Counted from the stretch's first letter, positions 23,121 through 36,797 are shown. The stretch is 64,000 bases of DNA from Clusia tigrina (GCA_920105625.2 OV050030.1:243319889-243383888); one strand, 5' to 3'. Program-made: numbers and translations. Notes: generated by a model not told the origin, from the letters alone.

Positions 23121-24645
23121 TTGATTTGGGACTCAAGGTTAGCATAGCTTTGAGTGATAACTTAAATTGACAAGAGGCTCGAGTACTTTATTGTTACAAA
23201 ATTTCAAGGTTTTATGACGATCCAGTAAAAAGTTACAATCATTTGTATGTTGCAAACTTTGACAGGTATAGGATGACCGTATAGAAGTTAGGGCCATTGG
23301 AAGTTTTATCAGTGTTTGATTTGGTATTCAAGGGTAGCATAGCTTTGAGCGATACCTTAAATTGACAAGAGGCTAGAGTACTTTATTGTTACAAAATTTC
23401 AAGGTTTTATGGCGCTCTAGTATAAAGTTACAAGCATTTGTATGTTGCAAACTTTGATAGGTGTAGGACGTACCGTATAGAAGTTAGGGCCATTTGAAGT
23501 TTTATCAGTGTTTGATTTGGGACTCAAGGTTAGCATAGCTTTGAGCGATAACTTAAATTGACAAGAGGCTCGAGTACTTTATTGTTTCAAAATTTCAAGG
23601 TTTTATGACGCTCCAGTAAAAAGTTACAAGCATTTGTATGTTTCAAACTTTGACAGGTGTAGGATGACCGTATAGAAGTCAGGGCCATTGGAAGTTTTAT
23701 CAGTGTTTGATTTGGGAGTCAAGGGTAGCATAGCTTTGAGCGATAACTTAAATTGACAAGAGGCTCGAGTACTTTATTGTTACAAAATTTCAAGGTTTTA
23801 TGACGCTCCAGTATAAAGTTACAAGCATTTGTATGTTGCAAACTTCGATAGGTGTAGGACGTACCGTATAGAAGTTAGGGCCATTTGAAGTTTTATCAGT
23901 GTTTGATTTGGGACTCAAGGTTAGCATAGCTTTGAGCGATAACTTAAATTGACAAGAGGCTCGAGTACTTTATTGTTGCAAAATTTCAAGGTTTTATGAC
24001 GCTCCAGTAAAAAGTTACAAGCATTTGTATATTGCAAACTTTGATAGGTGTAGGACGTACCGTATATAAGTTAGAGCCATTTGAAGTTTTATCAGTGTTT
24101 GATTTGGGACTCAAGGGTAGCATAGCTTTGAGCGATAGATTAAATTGACAAGAAGCTCGAATACTTCATTGTTACAAAATTTCAAGGTTTTTTGACGCTC
24201 CAGTAAAAAGTTACAAGCATTTGTAAGTTGCAAACTTTGATAGGTGTAGGACGTACCGTATAGAAGTTAGGGCCATTTGAAGTTTTATCAGTGTTTGATT
24301 TGGGACTCAAGGTTAGCATAGCTTTGAGCGATAACTTAAATTGACAAGAGGCTCGAGTACTTTATTGTTACAAAGTTTCAAGGTTTTATGATGCTCCAGG
24401 AAAAAGTTACAAGCATTTGTATGTTGCAAACTTTGATAGGTGTGGGACGTTCCGTATAGAAGTTAGGGCCATTTGAAGTTTTATCACTATTTGATTTGGT
24501 ACTCAAGGGTAGCATAGCTTTGAGCGATATCTTAAATTGACAAGAGACTCGAGTACTTTATTGTTACAAAATTTCAAGATTTTATAACGGTCCAGTAAAA
24601 AGTTACAAGCATTTGTATCTTGCAAACTTCGATAGGTGTAGGACG
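23121..24645. repeat. satellite linker between large blocks
   Basis: These eight or so monomers separate copies 1 and 2 of the 2.98-kb block. They include a GACGATCC monomer, a GGCGCTCTAG monomer and several TTGCAAAATTTC monomers. The last part, from about 24,220 (TTGTAAGTTGC, then GATGCTCCAGGAAAAAG and the GATATCTTAAATTGACAAGAGACTCGAG junction), repeats 3,920 bp downstream, so the second duplication began upstream of the first block edge. Confidence 0.85.
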
Positions 24646-27626
24646 TACCGTATAGAAGTTGGGCCATTTGAAGTTTTATCAGTGTTCGATTTGTGACTCA
24701 AGGGTAGCATAGCTTTGAGCGATTGCTTAAATTGACAAGAGGCTGGAGTACTTTATTGTTACAAAATTTCAAGGTTTTATGACGCTCCAGTAAAAAGTTA
24801 CAAGCATTTGTATGTAGCAAACTTTGATAGGTGTAGGACGTACCGTATAGAAGTTAGGGTCATTTGAAGTTCTATCAGGGTTTGATTTGGGACTCAAGGG
24901 TAGAATAGCTTGGAGCGATAGCTTAAATTGACAAGAGGCTCGAGTACTTTATTGTTACAAAATTTCAAGGTTTTATGACGCTCCAGTAAAAAGTTATAGG
25001 CATTTGTATGTTGCAAACTTTGATAGGTGTAGGACGTACCGTATAGAAGTTAGGGCCATTTGAAGTATTATCAGTGTTCGATTTGGGACTCAAAGGTAGC
25101 ATAGCTTTGAGCGATAGCTTAAATTGACAAGAGGCTCGAGTACTTTATTGTTACAAAATTTCAAGATTTTATAACGGTCCAGTAAAAAGTTACAAGCATT
25201 TGTATCTTGCAAACTTCGATAGGTGTAGGACGTACCGTATAGAAGTTGGGCCATTTGAAGTTTTATCAGTGTTCGATTTGTGACTCAAGGGTAGCATAGC
25301 TTTGAGCGATTGCTTAAATTGACAAGAGGCTGGAGTACTTTATTGTTACAAAATTTCAAGGTTTTATGACGCTCCAGTAAAAACTTACAAGCATTTGTAT
25401 GTTTCAAACTTTGACAGAAGAAGGATGACCGTATAGAAGTTAGGGCCATTGGAAGTTTTATCAGTGTTTGATTTGGGACTCAAGGGTAGCATAGCTTTGA
25501 GCGATAGCTTAAATTGACAAGAGGCTCGAATTCTTTATTGTTACAAAATTTCAAGGTTCTATGACGCTCCAGTAAAAAGTTACAAGCATTTGTATGTTGC
25601 AAACTTTGATAGGTGTAGGACGTACCGTATGGAAGTTAGGGCCATTTGAAGTTTTATCACTATTTGATTTGGTACTCAAGGGTAGCATAGCTTTGAGCGA
25701 TAGCTTAAATTGACAAGAGGCTCGAGTACTTCATTGTTACAAAATTTCAAGGTTTTATGACGCTCCAGTAAAAAGTTACAAGCATTTGTATGTTGCAAAC
25801 TTTGATAGGTGTTGGACGTACCGTATAGAAGTTAGGGCCATTTGAAGTTCTATCAGTGTTTGATTTGGAACTCAAGGGTAGCATAGCTTTGAGCGATAGC
25901 TTAAATTGACAAGAGGCTCGAATACTTTATTGTTACAAAATTTCAAAGTTTTATGACGCTCCAGTAAAAAGTTACAAGCATTTGTATGTTGCAAACTTTG
26001 ATAGGTGTAGGACGTACCATATAGAAGTTAGGGCCATTTGAAGTATTATCAGTGTTCGATTTGGGACTCAAGGGTAGCATAGCTTTGAGCGATAGCTTAA
26101 ATTGACAAGAGGCTCGAGTACTTTATTGTTACAAAATTTCAAGGTTTTATGACGCTCCAGTAAAAAGTTACAAGCATTTGTATGTTGCAAACTTTGATAG
26201 GTGTAGGACGTACCATGTAGAAGTTAGGGCCATTTGAAGTATTATCAGTGTTCGATTTGGGACTCAAGGGTAGCATAGCTTTGAGCGATAGCTTAAATTG
26301 ACAAGAGGCTCGAATTCTTTATTGTTACAAAATTTCAAGGTTCTATGACGCTCCAGTAAAAAGTTACAAGCATTTGTATGTTGCAAACTTTGATAGGTGT
26401 AGGACGTACCGTATGGAAGTTAGGGCCATTTGAAGTTTTATCACTATTTGATTTGGTACTCAAGGGTAGCATAGCTTTGAGCGATAGCTTAAATTGACAA
26501 GAGGCTCGAGTACTTTATTGTTACAAAATTTCAAGGGTTTATGACGCTCTCAGTAAAAGGTTACAGGCATTTGTATGTTGCAAACTTTGATAGGTGTAGG
26601 ACGTACCGTATAGAAGTTAGGGCCATTTGAAGTTTTATCAGTATTTGATTTGGTACTCAAGGGTAGCATAGCTTTGAGCGATAGCTTAAATTGACAAGAG
26701 GCTCGAATACTTTATTCTTACAAAATTTCAAGGTTTTATGACGCTCCAGTATAAAGTTACAAGCATTTGTAAGTTGCAAACTTTGATAGGTGTAGGACGT
26801 ACCGTATAGAAGTTAGGGCCATTTGAAGTTTTATCAGTGTTTGATTTGGGACTCAAGGTTAGCATAGCTTTGAGCGATAACTTAAATTGACAAGACGCTC
26901 GAGTACTTTATTGTTACAAAATTTCAAGGTTTTAGGATGCTCCAGTAAAAAGTTACAAGCATTTGTATATTGCAAACATTGATAGGTGTAGGACGTTCCG
27001 TATAGAAGTTAGGGCCATTTGAAGTTTTATCAGTGTTTGATTTGGGACTCAAGGGTAGCATAGCTTTGAGCGATAGCTTAAATTGACAAGAGGCTCGAGT
27101 ACTTCATTGTTACAAAATTTCAAGGTTTTATATGACGCTCCAGTAAAAACTTACAAGCATTTGTATGTTGCAAACTTTGATAGGTGTAGGACGTACCGTA
27201 TAGAAGTTAGGGCCATTTGAAGTTCTATCAGTGTTTGATTTGGATCTCAAGGGTAGCATAGCTTTGAGCGATAGCTTAAATTGACAAGAGGCTCGAATAC
27301 TTTATTGTTACAGAATTTCAAAATTTTATGACGCTCCAGTAAAAAGTTACAAGCATTTGTATGTTGCAAACTTTGATAGGTGTAGGACGTACCATATAGA
27401 AGTTAGGGCCATTTGAAGTATTATCAGTGTTCGATTTGGGACTCAAGGGTAGCATAGCTTTGAGCGATAGCTTAAATTGACAAGAGGCTCGAGTACTTTA
27501 TTGTTACAAAATTTCAAGGTTTTATGACGCTCCAGTAAAAAGTTACAAGCATTTGTATGTTGCAAACTTTGCTAGGTGTAGGAGGTACCATATAGAAGTT
27601 AGGGCCATTTGAAGTATTATCAGTGT
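24646..27626. repeat. large duplicated block of about 2.98 kb, copy 2
   Basis: This is the second copy of the block that starts at 20,140, at +4,506. It contains the GAACTC to GATCTC substitution near 27,243 and the GGTGTAGGAGGTACC monomer near 27,575, which makes a KpnI-type GGTACC. Its first part is repeated a third time at +3,920. Confidence 0.9.
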
Positions 27627-28565
27627 TCGATTTGGGACTCAAGGATAGCATAGCTTTGAGCGATAGCTTAAATTGACAAGAGGCTCGAATTCTTTATTGT
27701 TACAAAATTTCAAGGTTCTATGACGCTCCAGTAAAAAGTTACAAGCATTTGTATGTTGCAAACTTTGATAGGTGTAGGACGTACCGTATGGAAGTTAGGG
27801 CCATTTGAAGTTTTATCACTATTTGATTTGGTACTCAAGGGTAGCATAGCTTTGAGCGATAGCTTAAATTGACAAGAGGCTCGAGTACTTTATTGTTACA
27901 AAATTTCAAGGGTTTATGACGCTCCAGTAAAAAGTTACAGGCATTTGTATGTTGCAAACTTTGATAGGTGTAGGACGTACCGTATAGAAGTTAGGGCCAT
28001 TTGAAGTTTTATCAGTATTTGATTTGGTACTCAACGGTAGCATAGCTTTGAGCGATAGCTTAAATTGACAAGAGGCTCGAATACTTTATTGTTACAAAAT
28101 TTCAAGGTTTTATGACGCTCCAGTATAAAGTTACAAGCATTTGTAAGTTGCAAACTTTGATAGGTGTAGGACGTACCGTATAGAAGTTAGGGCCATTTGA
28201 AGTTTTACCAGTGTTTGATTTGGGACTCAAGGTTAGCATAGCTTTGAGCGATAACTTAAATTGACAAGAGGCTCGAGTACTTTATTGTTACAAAGTTTCA
28301 AGGTTTTATGATGCTCCAGGAAAAAGTTACAAGCATTTGTATGTTGCAAACTTTGATAGGTGTAGGACGTTCCGTATAGAAGTTAGGGCCATTTGAAGTT
28401 TTATCACTATTTGATTTGGTACTCAAGGGTAGCATAGCTTTGAGCGATATCTTAAATTGACAAGAGACTCGAGTACTTTATTGTTACAAAATTTCAAGAT
28501 TTTATAACGGTCCAGTAAAAAGTTACAAGCATTTGTATCTTGCAAACTTCGATAGGTGTAGGACG
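27627..28565. repeat. satellite linker before the third block start
   Basis: About five monomers lie here: a GAATTC monomer with ACCGTATGGAAG, a CAAGGGTTTATG monomer, a GTATAAAG/TTGTAAGTTGC monomer, and the pair GATGCTCCAGGAAAAAG plus GAGACTCGAG. From about 28,140 it matches 24,220 onward at an offset of exactly 3,920 bp (20 x 196). Confidence 0.85.
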
Positions 28566-29300
28566 TACCGTATAGAAGTTGGGCCATTTGAAGTTTTATC
28601 AGTGTTCGATTTGTGACTCAAGGGTAGCATAGCTTTGAGCGATTGCTTAAATTGACAAGAGGCTGGAGTACTTTATTGTTACAAAATTTCAAGGTTTTAT
28701 GACGCTCCAGTAAAAAGTTACAAGCATTTGTATGTAGCAAACTTTGATAGGTGTAGGACGTACCGTATAGAAGTTAGGGTCATTTGAAGTTCTATCAGGG
28801 TTTGATTTGGGACTCAAGGATAGAATAGCTTGGAGCGATAGCTTAAATTGACAAGAGGCTCGAGTACTTTATTGTTACAAAATTTCAAGGTTTTATGACG
28901 CTCCAGTAAAAAGTTATAGGCATTTGTATGTTGCAAACTTTGATAGGTGTAGGACGTACCGTATAGAAGTTAGGGCCATTTGAAGTATTATCAGTGTTCG
29001 ATTTGGGACTTAAAGGTAGCATAGCTTTGAGCGATAGCTTAAATTGACAAGAGGCTCGAGTACTTTATTGTTACAAAATTTCAAGATTTTATAACGGTCC
29101 AGTAAAAAGTTACAAGCCTTTGTATCTTGCAAACTTCGATAGGTGTAGGACGTACCGTATAGAAGTTGGGCCATTTGAAGTTTTATCAGTGTTCGATTTG
29201 TGACTCAAGGGTAGCATAGCTTTGAGCGATTGCTTAAATTGACAAGAGGCTGGAGTACTTTATTGTTACAAAATTTCAAGGTTTTATGACGCTCCAGTAA
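28566..29300. repeat. truncated third copy of the large block
   Basis: Only the first 0.73 kb of the 2.98-kb block is present. It includes the TATGTAGCAAAC monomer at 28,734 and the CAAGATTTTATAACGG monomer at 29,082. At about 29,300 the sequence leaves register: GTAAAAAGTTACAAG here against GTAAAAACTTACAAG with GACAGAAGAAGG at 25,380. The three block starts are at 20,140, 24,646 and 28,566. Confidence 0.87.
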
Positions 29301-32300
29301 AAAGTTACAAGCATTTGTATGTTGCAAACTTTGATAGGTGTAGGAAGTACCGTATAGAAGTTAGGGCCATTTGAAGTTCTATCAGTGTTTGATTGGGACT
29401 CAAGGGTAGAATAGCTTTGAGTGATAGCTTAAATTGACAAGAGGCCCGAGTACTTTATTGTTACAAAATTTCAAGGTTTTATGACGCTCCAATAAAAAGT
29501 TACAGGCATTTGTATGTTGCAAACTTTGATAGGTATATGACGTACCGTATAGAAGTTAGGGCCATTTGAAGTTTTATCAGTGTTTGATTTGGGACTCAAG
29601 GTTAGCATAGCTTTGTGCGATAACTTAAATTGACAAGAGGCTCGAGTACTTTATTGTTGCAAAATTTCAAGGTTTTATGACGCTCCAGTAAAAGGTTACA
29701 AGCATTTGTATATTGCAAACTTTGATAGGTGTAGGACGTACCGTATAGAAGTTAAGGCCATTTGAAGTTTTATCAGTGTTTGATTTGGGACTCAAGGGTA
29801 GCATAGCTTTGAGCGATAGCTTAAATTGACAAGAGGCTCGAGTACTTCATTGTTAGAAAATTTCAAAGTTTTATGACGCTCCAGTAAAAAGTTACAAGCA
29901 TTTGTATATTGCAAACTTTGATAGGTGTAGGACGTACCGTATAGAAGTTAGGGCCATTTGAAGTTTTATCAGTGTTTGATTTGGGACTCAAGGTTAGCAT
30001 AGCTTTGAGCGATAACTTAAATTGACAAGAGGCTCGAGTACTTTATTGTTACAAAATTTCAAGGTTTTATGATGCTCCAGTAAAAAGTTACAAGCATTTG
30101 TATATTGCAAACTTTGATAGGTGTAGGACGTACCGTATAGAAATTAGGGCCATTTGAAGTTTTATCAGTATTTGATTTGGGACTCAAGGGTAGCATAGCT
30201 TTGAGCGATAGCTTAAATTGACAAGAAGCTCGAGTACTTCATTGTTACAAAATTTCAAGGTTTTATATGACGCTGCAGTAAAAACTTACAAGCATTTGTA
30301 TGTTTCAAACTTTGACAGGTGTAGGATGACCGTATAGAAGTTAGGGCCATTGGAAGTTTTATCAGTGTTTGATTTGGGACTCAAGGGTAGCATAGCTTTG
30401 AGCGATAGCTTAAATTGACAAGAGGCTCGAATTCTTTATTGTTACAAAATTTCAAGGTTCTATGACGCTCCAGTAAAAAGTTACAAGCATTTGTATGTTG
30501 CAAACTTTGATAGGTGTAGGACGTACCGTATGGAAGTTAGGGCCATTTGAAGTGTTATCACTATTTGATTTGGTACTCAAGGGTAGCATAGCTTTGAGCG
30601 ATAGCTTAAATTGACAAGAGGCTCGAGTACTTCATTGTTACAAAATTTCAAGGTTTTATGACGCTCCAGTAAAAAGTTACAAGCATTTGTATGTTGCAAA
30701 CTTTGATAGGTGTAGGACGTACCGTATAGAAGATAGGGCCATTTGAAGTTCTATCAGTGTTTGATTTGGAACTCAAGGGTAGCATAGCTTTGAGCGATAG
30801 CTTAAATTGACAAGAGGCTCGAATACTATATTGTTACAAAATTTCAAAGTTTTATGACGCTCCAGTAAAAAGTTACAAGCATTTGTATGTTGCAAACTTT
30901 GATAGGTGTAGGACGTACCATATAGAAGTTAGGGCCATTTGAAGTATTATCAGTGTTCGATTTGGGACTCAAGGGTAGCATAGCTTTGAGCGATAGCTTA
31001 AATTGACAAGAGGCTCGAGTACTTCATTGTTACAAAATTTCAAGGTTTTATGACGCTCCAGTAAAAAGTTACAAGCATTTGTATGTTGCAAACTTTGATA
31101 GGTATATGACGTACCGTATAGAAGTTAGGGCCATTTGAAGTTTTATCAGTGTTTGATTTGGGACTCAAGGTTAGCATAGCTTTGTGCGATAACTTAAATT
31201 GACAAGAGGCTCGAATTCTTTATTGTTACAAAATTTCAAGGTTCTATGACGCTCCAGTAAAAAGTTACAAGCATTTGTATGTTGCAAACTTTGATAGGTG
31301 TAGGACGTACCGTATGGAAGTTAGGGCCATTTGAAGTTTTATCACTATTTGATTTGGTACTCAAGGGTAGCATAGCTTTGAGCGATAGCTTAAATTGACA
31401 AGAGGCTCGAGTACTTTATTGTTACAAAATTTCAAGGGTTTATGACGCTCCAGTAAAAAGTTACAGGCATTTGTATGTTGCAAACTTTGATAGGTGTAGG
31501 ACGTACCGTATAGAAGTTAGGGCCATTTGAAGTTTTATCAGTATTTGATTTGGTACTCAAGGGTAGCATAGCTTTGAGCGATAGCTTAAATTGACAAGAG
31601 GCTCGAATACTTTATTGTTACAAAATTTCAAGGTTTTATGACGCTCCAGTATAAAGTTACAAGCATTTGTAAGTTGCAAACTTTGATAGGTGTAGGACGT
31701 ACCGTATAGAAGTTAGGGCCATTTGAAGTTTTATCAGTGTTTGATTTGGGACTCAAGGTTAGCATAGCTTTGAGCGATAACTTAAAAAGACAAGACGCTC
31801 GAGTACTTTATTGTTACAAAATTTCAAGGTTTTAGGATGCTCCAGTAAAAAGTTACAAGCATTTGTATATTGCAAACATTGATAGGTGTAGGACGTACCG
31901 TATAGAAGTTGGGCCATTTGAAGTTTTATCAGTGTTCGATTTGGGACTCAAGGGTAGCATAGCTTTGAGCGATAGCTTAAATTGACAAGAGGCTCGAGTA
32001 CTTTATTGTTACAAAATTTCAAGGTTTTATGACGCTCCAGTAAAAAGTTACAAGCATTTGTATGTTGCAAACTTTGATAGGTGTAGGACGTACCAAATAG
32101 AAGTTAGGGCCATTTGAAGTATTATCAGTGTTCGATTTGGGACTCAAGGGTAGCATAGCTTTGAGCGATAGCTTAAATTGACAAGAGGATCGAATTCTTT
32201 ATTGTTACAAAATTTCAAGGTTCTATGACGCTCCAGTAAAAAGTTACAAGCATTTGTATGTTGCAAACTTTGATAGGTGTAGGACGTACCGTATGGAAGT

Positions 32301-32579
32301 TAGGGCCATTTGAAGTTTTATCACTATTTGATTTGGTACTCAAGGGTAGCATAGCTTTGAGCGATAGCTTAAATTGACAAGAGGCTCGAGTACATTATTG
32401 TTACAAAATTTCAAGGGTTTATGACGCTCCAGTAAAAAGTTACAGGCATTTGTATGTTGCAAACTTTGATAGGTGTAGGACGTACCCTATAGAAGTTAGG
32501 GCCATTTGAAGTTTTATCAGTATGTGATTTGGTACTCAAGGGTAGCATAGCTTTGAGCGATAGCTTAAATTGACAAGAG
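29301..32579. repeat. mosaic satellite tract of about 17 monomers
   Basis: This is satellite only. It contains an early version of the TATTGC/GATGCTCC/TATATGACG module at 29,639-30,423, GGTATATGACG monomers (29,530 and 31,100), and a run near 31,200-31,950 whose order (GAATTC, CAAGGGTTT, GTAAGTTGC, GACGCTCGAG with TTTTAGGATGCTCC) recurs 979 bp downstream. One monomer has AACTTAAAAAGACAAGACG near 31,785, an unusual change in the otherwise conserved AAATTGACAAGAG end. Confidence 0.84.
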
Positions 32580-33363
32580 GCTCGAATACTTTATTGTTAC
32601 AAAATTTCAAGGTTTTATGACGCTCCAGTATAAAGTTGCAAGCATTTGTAAGTTGCAAACTTTGATAGGTGTAGGACGTACCGTATAGAAGTTAGGGCCA
32701 TTTGAAGTTTTATCAGTGTTTGATTTGGGACTCAAGGTTAGCATAGCTTTGAGCGATAACTTAAATTGACAAGACGCTCGAGTACTTTATTGTTACAAAA
32801 TTTCAAGGTTTTAGGATGCTCCAGTAAAAAGTTACAAGCATTTGTATATTGCAAACATTGATAGGTGTAGGACGTTCCGTATAGAAGTTAGGGCCATTTG
32901 AAGTTTTATCAGTGTTTGATTTGGGACTCAAGGGTAGCATAGCTTTGAGCGATAGCTTAAATTGACAAGAGGCTCGAGTACTTCATTGTTACAAAATTTC
33001 AAGGTTTTATATGACGCTCAAGTAAAAACTTACAAGCATTTGTATGTTTCAAACTTTGACAGGTGTAGGATGACCGTATAGAAGTCAGGGCCATTGGAAG
33101 TTTTATCAGTGTTTGATTTGGGACTCAAGGTTAGCATAGCTTTGAGCGATAACTTAAATTGACAAGAGGCTCGAGTACTTTATTGTTGCAAAATTTCAAG
33201 GTTTTATGACGCTCCAGTAAAAAGTTACAAGCATTTGTATCTTGCAAACTTCGATAGGTGTAGGACGTACCGTATAGAAGTTGGGCCATTTGAAGTTTTA
33301 TCAGTGTTCGATTTGTGACTCAAGGGTAGCATAGCTTTGAGCGATAGCTTAAATTGACAAGAG
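32580..33363. repeat. 4-monomer higher-order repeat, 784 bp, copy 1
   Basis: Four monomers repeat at +784: a GTATAAAG/TTGTAAGTTGC monomer, a GACGCTCG boundary with TTTTAGGATGCTCC, a TATATGACG monomer with GAAGTCAGGGCC, and a TTGCAAAATTTC monomer with TATCTTGCAAACTTCG and GTTGGGCC. TTTTATATG occurs at 33,005 and 33,789. Lengths of the +2 and -1 variants cancel, giving exactly 4 x 196. Confidence 0.88.
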
Positions 33364-34147
33364 GCTCGAATACTTTATTGTTACAAAATTTCAAGGTTTT
33401 ATGACGCTCCAGTATAAAGTTACAAGCATTTGTAAGTTGCAATCTTTGATAGGTGTAGGACGTACCGTATAGAAGTTAGGGCCATTTGAAGTTTTATCAG
33501 TGTTTGATTTGGGACTCAAGGTTAGCATAGCTTTGAGCGATAACTTAAATTGACAAGACGCTCGAATACTTTATTGTTACAAAATTTCAAGGTTTTAGGA
33601 TGCTCCAGTAAAAAGTTACAAGCATTTGTATTTTGCAAACATTGATAGCTGTAGGACGTTCCGTATAGAAGTTAGGGCCATTTGAAGTTTTATCAGTGTT
33701 TGATTTGGGACTCAAGGGTAGCATAGCTTTGAGCGATAGCTTAAATTGACAAGAGGCTCGAGTACTTCATTGTTACAAAATTTCAAGGTTTTATATGACG
33801 CTCCAGTAAAAACTTACAAGCATTTGTATGTTTCAAACTTTGACAGGTGTAGGATGACCGTTTAGAAGTCAGGGCCATTGGAAGTTTTATCAGTGTTTGA
33901 TTTGGGACTCAAGGTTAGCATAGCTTTGAGCGATAACTTAAATTGACAAGAGGCTCGAGTACTTTATTGTTGCAAAATTTCAAGGTTCTATGACGCTCCA
34001 GTAAAAAGTTACAAGCATTTGTATCTTGCAAACTTCGATAGGTGTAGGACGTACCGTATAGAAGTTGGGCCATTTGAAGTTTTATCAGTGTTCGATTTAT
34101 GACTCAAGGGTAGCATAGCTTTGAGCGATTGCTTAAATTGACAAGAG
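33364..34147. repeat. 4-monomer higher-order repeat, 784 bp, copy 2
   Basis: This second copy carries private substitutions (TTGCAATCTTTG, GACGCTCGAATAC, ATAGCTGTAGG, CCGTTTAGAAG, GGTTCTATG), so the pair is more diverged than the 2,712-bp pair. The last monomer overlaps the start of the 1,369-bp unit that follows. Confidence 0.86.
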
Positions 34148-35428
34148 GCTGGAGTACTTTATTGTTACAAAATTTCAAGGTTTTATGACGCTCCAGTAAA
34201 AAGTTACAAGCATTTGTATGTTGCAAACTTTGATAGGTGTAGGACGTACCGTATAGAAGTTAGGGTCATTTGAAGTTCTATCAGTGTTTGATTTGGGACT
34301 CAAGGGTAGAATAGCTTTGAGCGATAGCTTAAATTGACAAGAGGCTCGAGTACTTTATTGTTACAAAATTTCAAGGTTTTATGACGCTCCAGTAAAAAGT
34401 TATAGGCATTTGTATGTTGCAAACTTTGATAGGTGTAGGACGTACCGTATAGAAGTTAGGGACATTTGAAGTATTATCAGTGTTCGATTTGGGACTCAAA
34501 GGTAGCATAGCTTTGAGCGATAGCTTAAATTGACAAGAGGCTCGAGTACATTATTGTTACAAAATTTCAAGATTTTATAACGGTCCAGTAAAAAGTTACA
34601 AGCATTTGTATCTTGCAAACTTCGATAGGTGTAGGACGTACCGTATAGAAGTTGGGCCATTTGAAGTTTTATCAGTGTTCGATTTGTGCCTCAAGGGTAG
34701 CATAGCTTTGAGCGATTGCTTAAATTGACAAGAGTCTGGAGTACTTTATTGTTACAAAATTTCAAGGTTTTATGACGCTCCAGTAAAAAGTTACAAGCAT
34801 TTGTATGTTGCAAACTTTGATAGGTGTAGGACGTACCGTATAGAAGTTAGGGCCATTTGAAGTTCTATCAGTGTTTGATTGGGACTCAAAGGTAGAATAG
34901 CTTTGAGCGATAGCTTAAATTGACAAGAGGCTCGAGTACTTTATTGTTACAAAATTTCAAGGTTTTATGACGCTCCAGTAAAAAGTTACAGGCATTTGTA
35001 TGTTGCAAACTTTGATAGGTATATGACGTACCGTATAGAAGTTAGGGCCATTTGAAGTTTTATCAGTGTTTGATTTGGGACTCAAGGTTAGCATAGCTTT
35101 GAGCGATAACTTAAATTGACAAGAGGCTCGAGTACTTTATTGTTGCAAAATTTCAAGGTTTTATGACGCTCCAGTAAAAAGTTACAAGCATTTGTATATT
35201 GCAAACTTTGATAGGTGTAGGACGTACCGTATAGAAGTTAGGGCCACTTGAAGTTTTATCAGTGTTTCATTTGGGACTCAAGGGTAGCATAGCTTTGAGC
35301 GATAGCTTAAATTGACAAGAGGCTCGAGTACTTCATTGTTACAAAATTTCAAAGTTTTATGACGCTCCAGTAAAAAGTTACAAGCATTTGTATATTGCAA
35401 ACTTTGATAGGTGTAGGACGTACCGTAT
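34060..35428. repeat. 7-monomer higher-order repeat, 1,369 bp, copy 1
   Basis: Seven monomers repeat at +1,369 (7 x 196 minus three single-base losses). Anchors are TCGATTTATGACTC (34,092 and 35,461), CAAGATTTTATAACGG (G of GATTTT at 34,571 and 35,940), TGTGCCTCAAGG, ACAAGAGTCTGGAG, GATTGGGACTCAAAGG, GGTATATGACG and GGGCCACTTG with GTTTCATTTGG. No difference between the copies was noticed by eye. Confidence 0.92.
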
Positions 35429-36797
35429 AGAAGTTGGGCCATTTGAAGTTTTATCAGTGTTCGATTTATGACTCAAGGGTAGCATAGCTTTGAGCGATTG
35501 CTTAAATTGACAAGAGGCTGGAGTACTTTATTGTTACAAAATTTCAAGGTTTTATGACGCTCCAGTAAAAAGTTACAAGCATTTGTATGTTGCAAACTTT
35601 GATAGGTGTAGGACGTACCGTATAGAAGTTAGGGTCATTTGAAGTTCTATCAGTGTTTGATTTGGGACTCAAGGGTAGAATAGCTTTGAGCGATAGCTTA
35701 AATTGACAAGAGGCTCGAGTACTTTATTGTTACAAAATTTCAAGGTTTTATGACGCTCCAGTAAAAAGTTATAGGCATTTGTATGTTGCAAACTTTGATA
35801 GGTGTAGGACGTACCGTATAGAAGTTAGGGACATTTGAAGTATTATCAGTGTTCGATTTGGGACTCAAAGGTAGCATAGCTTTGAGCGATAGCTTAAATT
35901 GACAAGAGGCTCGAGTACATTATTGTTACAAAATTTCAAGATTTTATAACGGTCCAGTAAAAAGTTACAAGCATTTGTATCTTGCAAACTTCGATAGGTG
36001 TAGGACGTACCGTATAGAAGTTGGGCCATTTGAAGTTTTATCAGTGTTCGATTTGTGCCTCAAGGGTAGCATAGCTTTGAGCGATTGCTTAAATTGACAA
36101 GAGTCTGGAGTACTTTATTGTTACAAAATTTCAAGGTTTTATGACGCTCCAGTAAAAAGTTACAAGCATTTGTATGTTGCAAACTTTGATAGGTGTAGGA
36201 CGTACCGTATAGAAGTTAGGGCCATTTGAAGTTCTATCAGTGTTTGATTGGGACTCAAAGGTAGAATAGCTTTGAGCGATAGCTTAAATTGACAAGAGGC
36301 TCGAGTACTTTATTGTTACAAAATTTCAAGGTTTTATGACGCTCCAGTAAAAAGTTACAGGCATTTGTATGTTGCAAACTTTGATAGGTATATGACGTAC
36401 CGTATAGAAGTTAGGGCCATTTGAAGTTTTATCAGTGTTTGATTTGGGACTCAAGGTTAGCATAGCTTTGAGCGATAACTTAAATTGACAAGAGGCTCGA
36501 GTACTTTATTGTTGCAAAATTTCAAGGTTTTATGACGCTCCAGTAAAAAGTTACAAGCATTTGTATATTGCAAACTTTGATAGGTGTAGGACGTACCGTA
36601 TAGAAGTTAGGGCCACTTGAAGTTTTATCAGTGTTTCATTTGGGACTCAAGGGTAGCATAGCTTTGAGCGATAGCTTAAATTGACAAGAGGCTCGAGTAC
36701 TTCATTGTTACAAAATTTCAAAGTTTTATGACGCTCCAGTAAAAAGTTACAAGCATTTGTATATTGCAAACTTTGATAGGTGTAGGACGTACCGTAT
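35429..36797. repeat. 7-monomer higher-order repeat, 1,369 bp, copy 2
   Basis: This tandem copy runs to about 36,797, where GAAGTTAGGGCC with TTTGATTTGGGAC appears in place of GAAGTTGGGCC with TTCGATTTATGAC. The following monomers (36,886 onward) resume the TATTGC/GATGCTCC/TATATGACG order of 29.8-30.4 kb, so the duplication was inserted within that older order. Confidence 0.91.
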
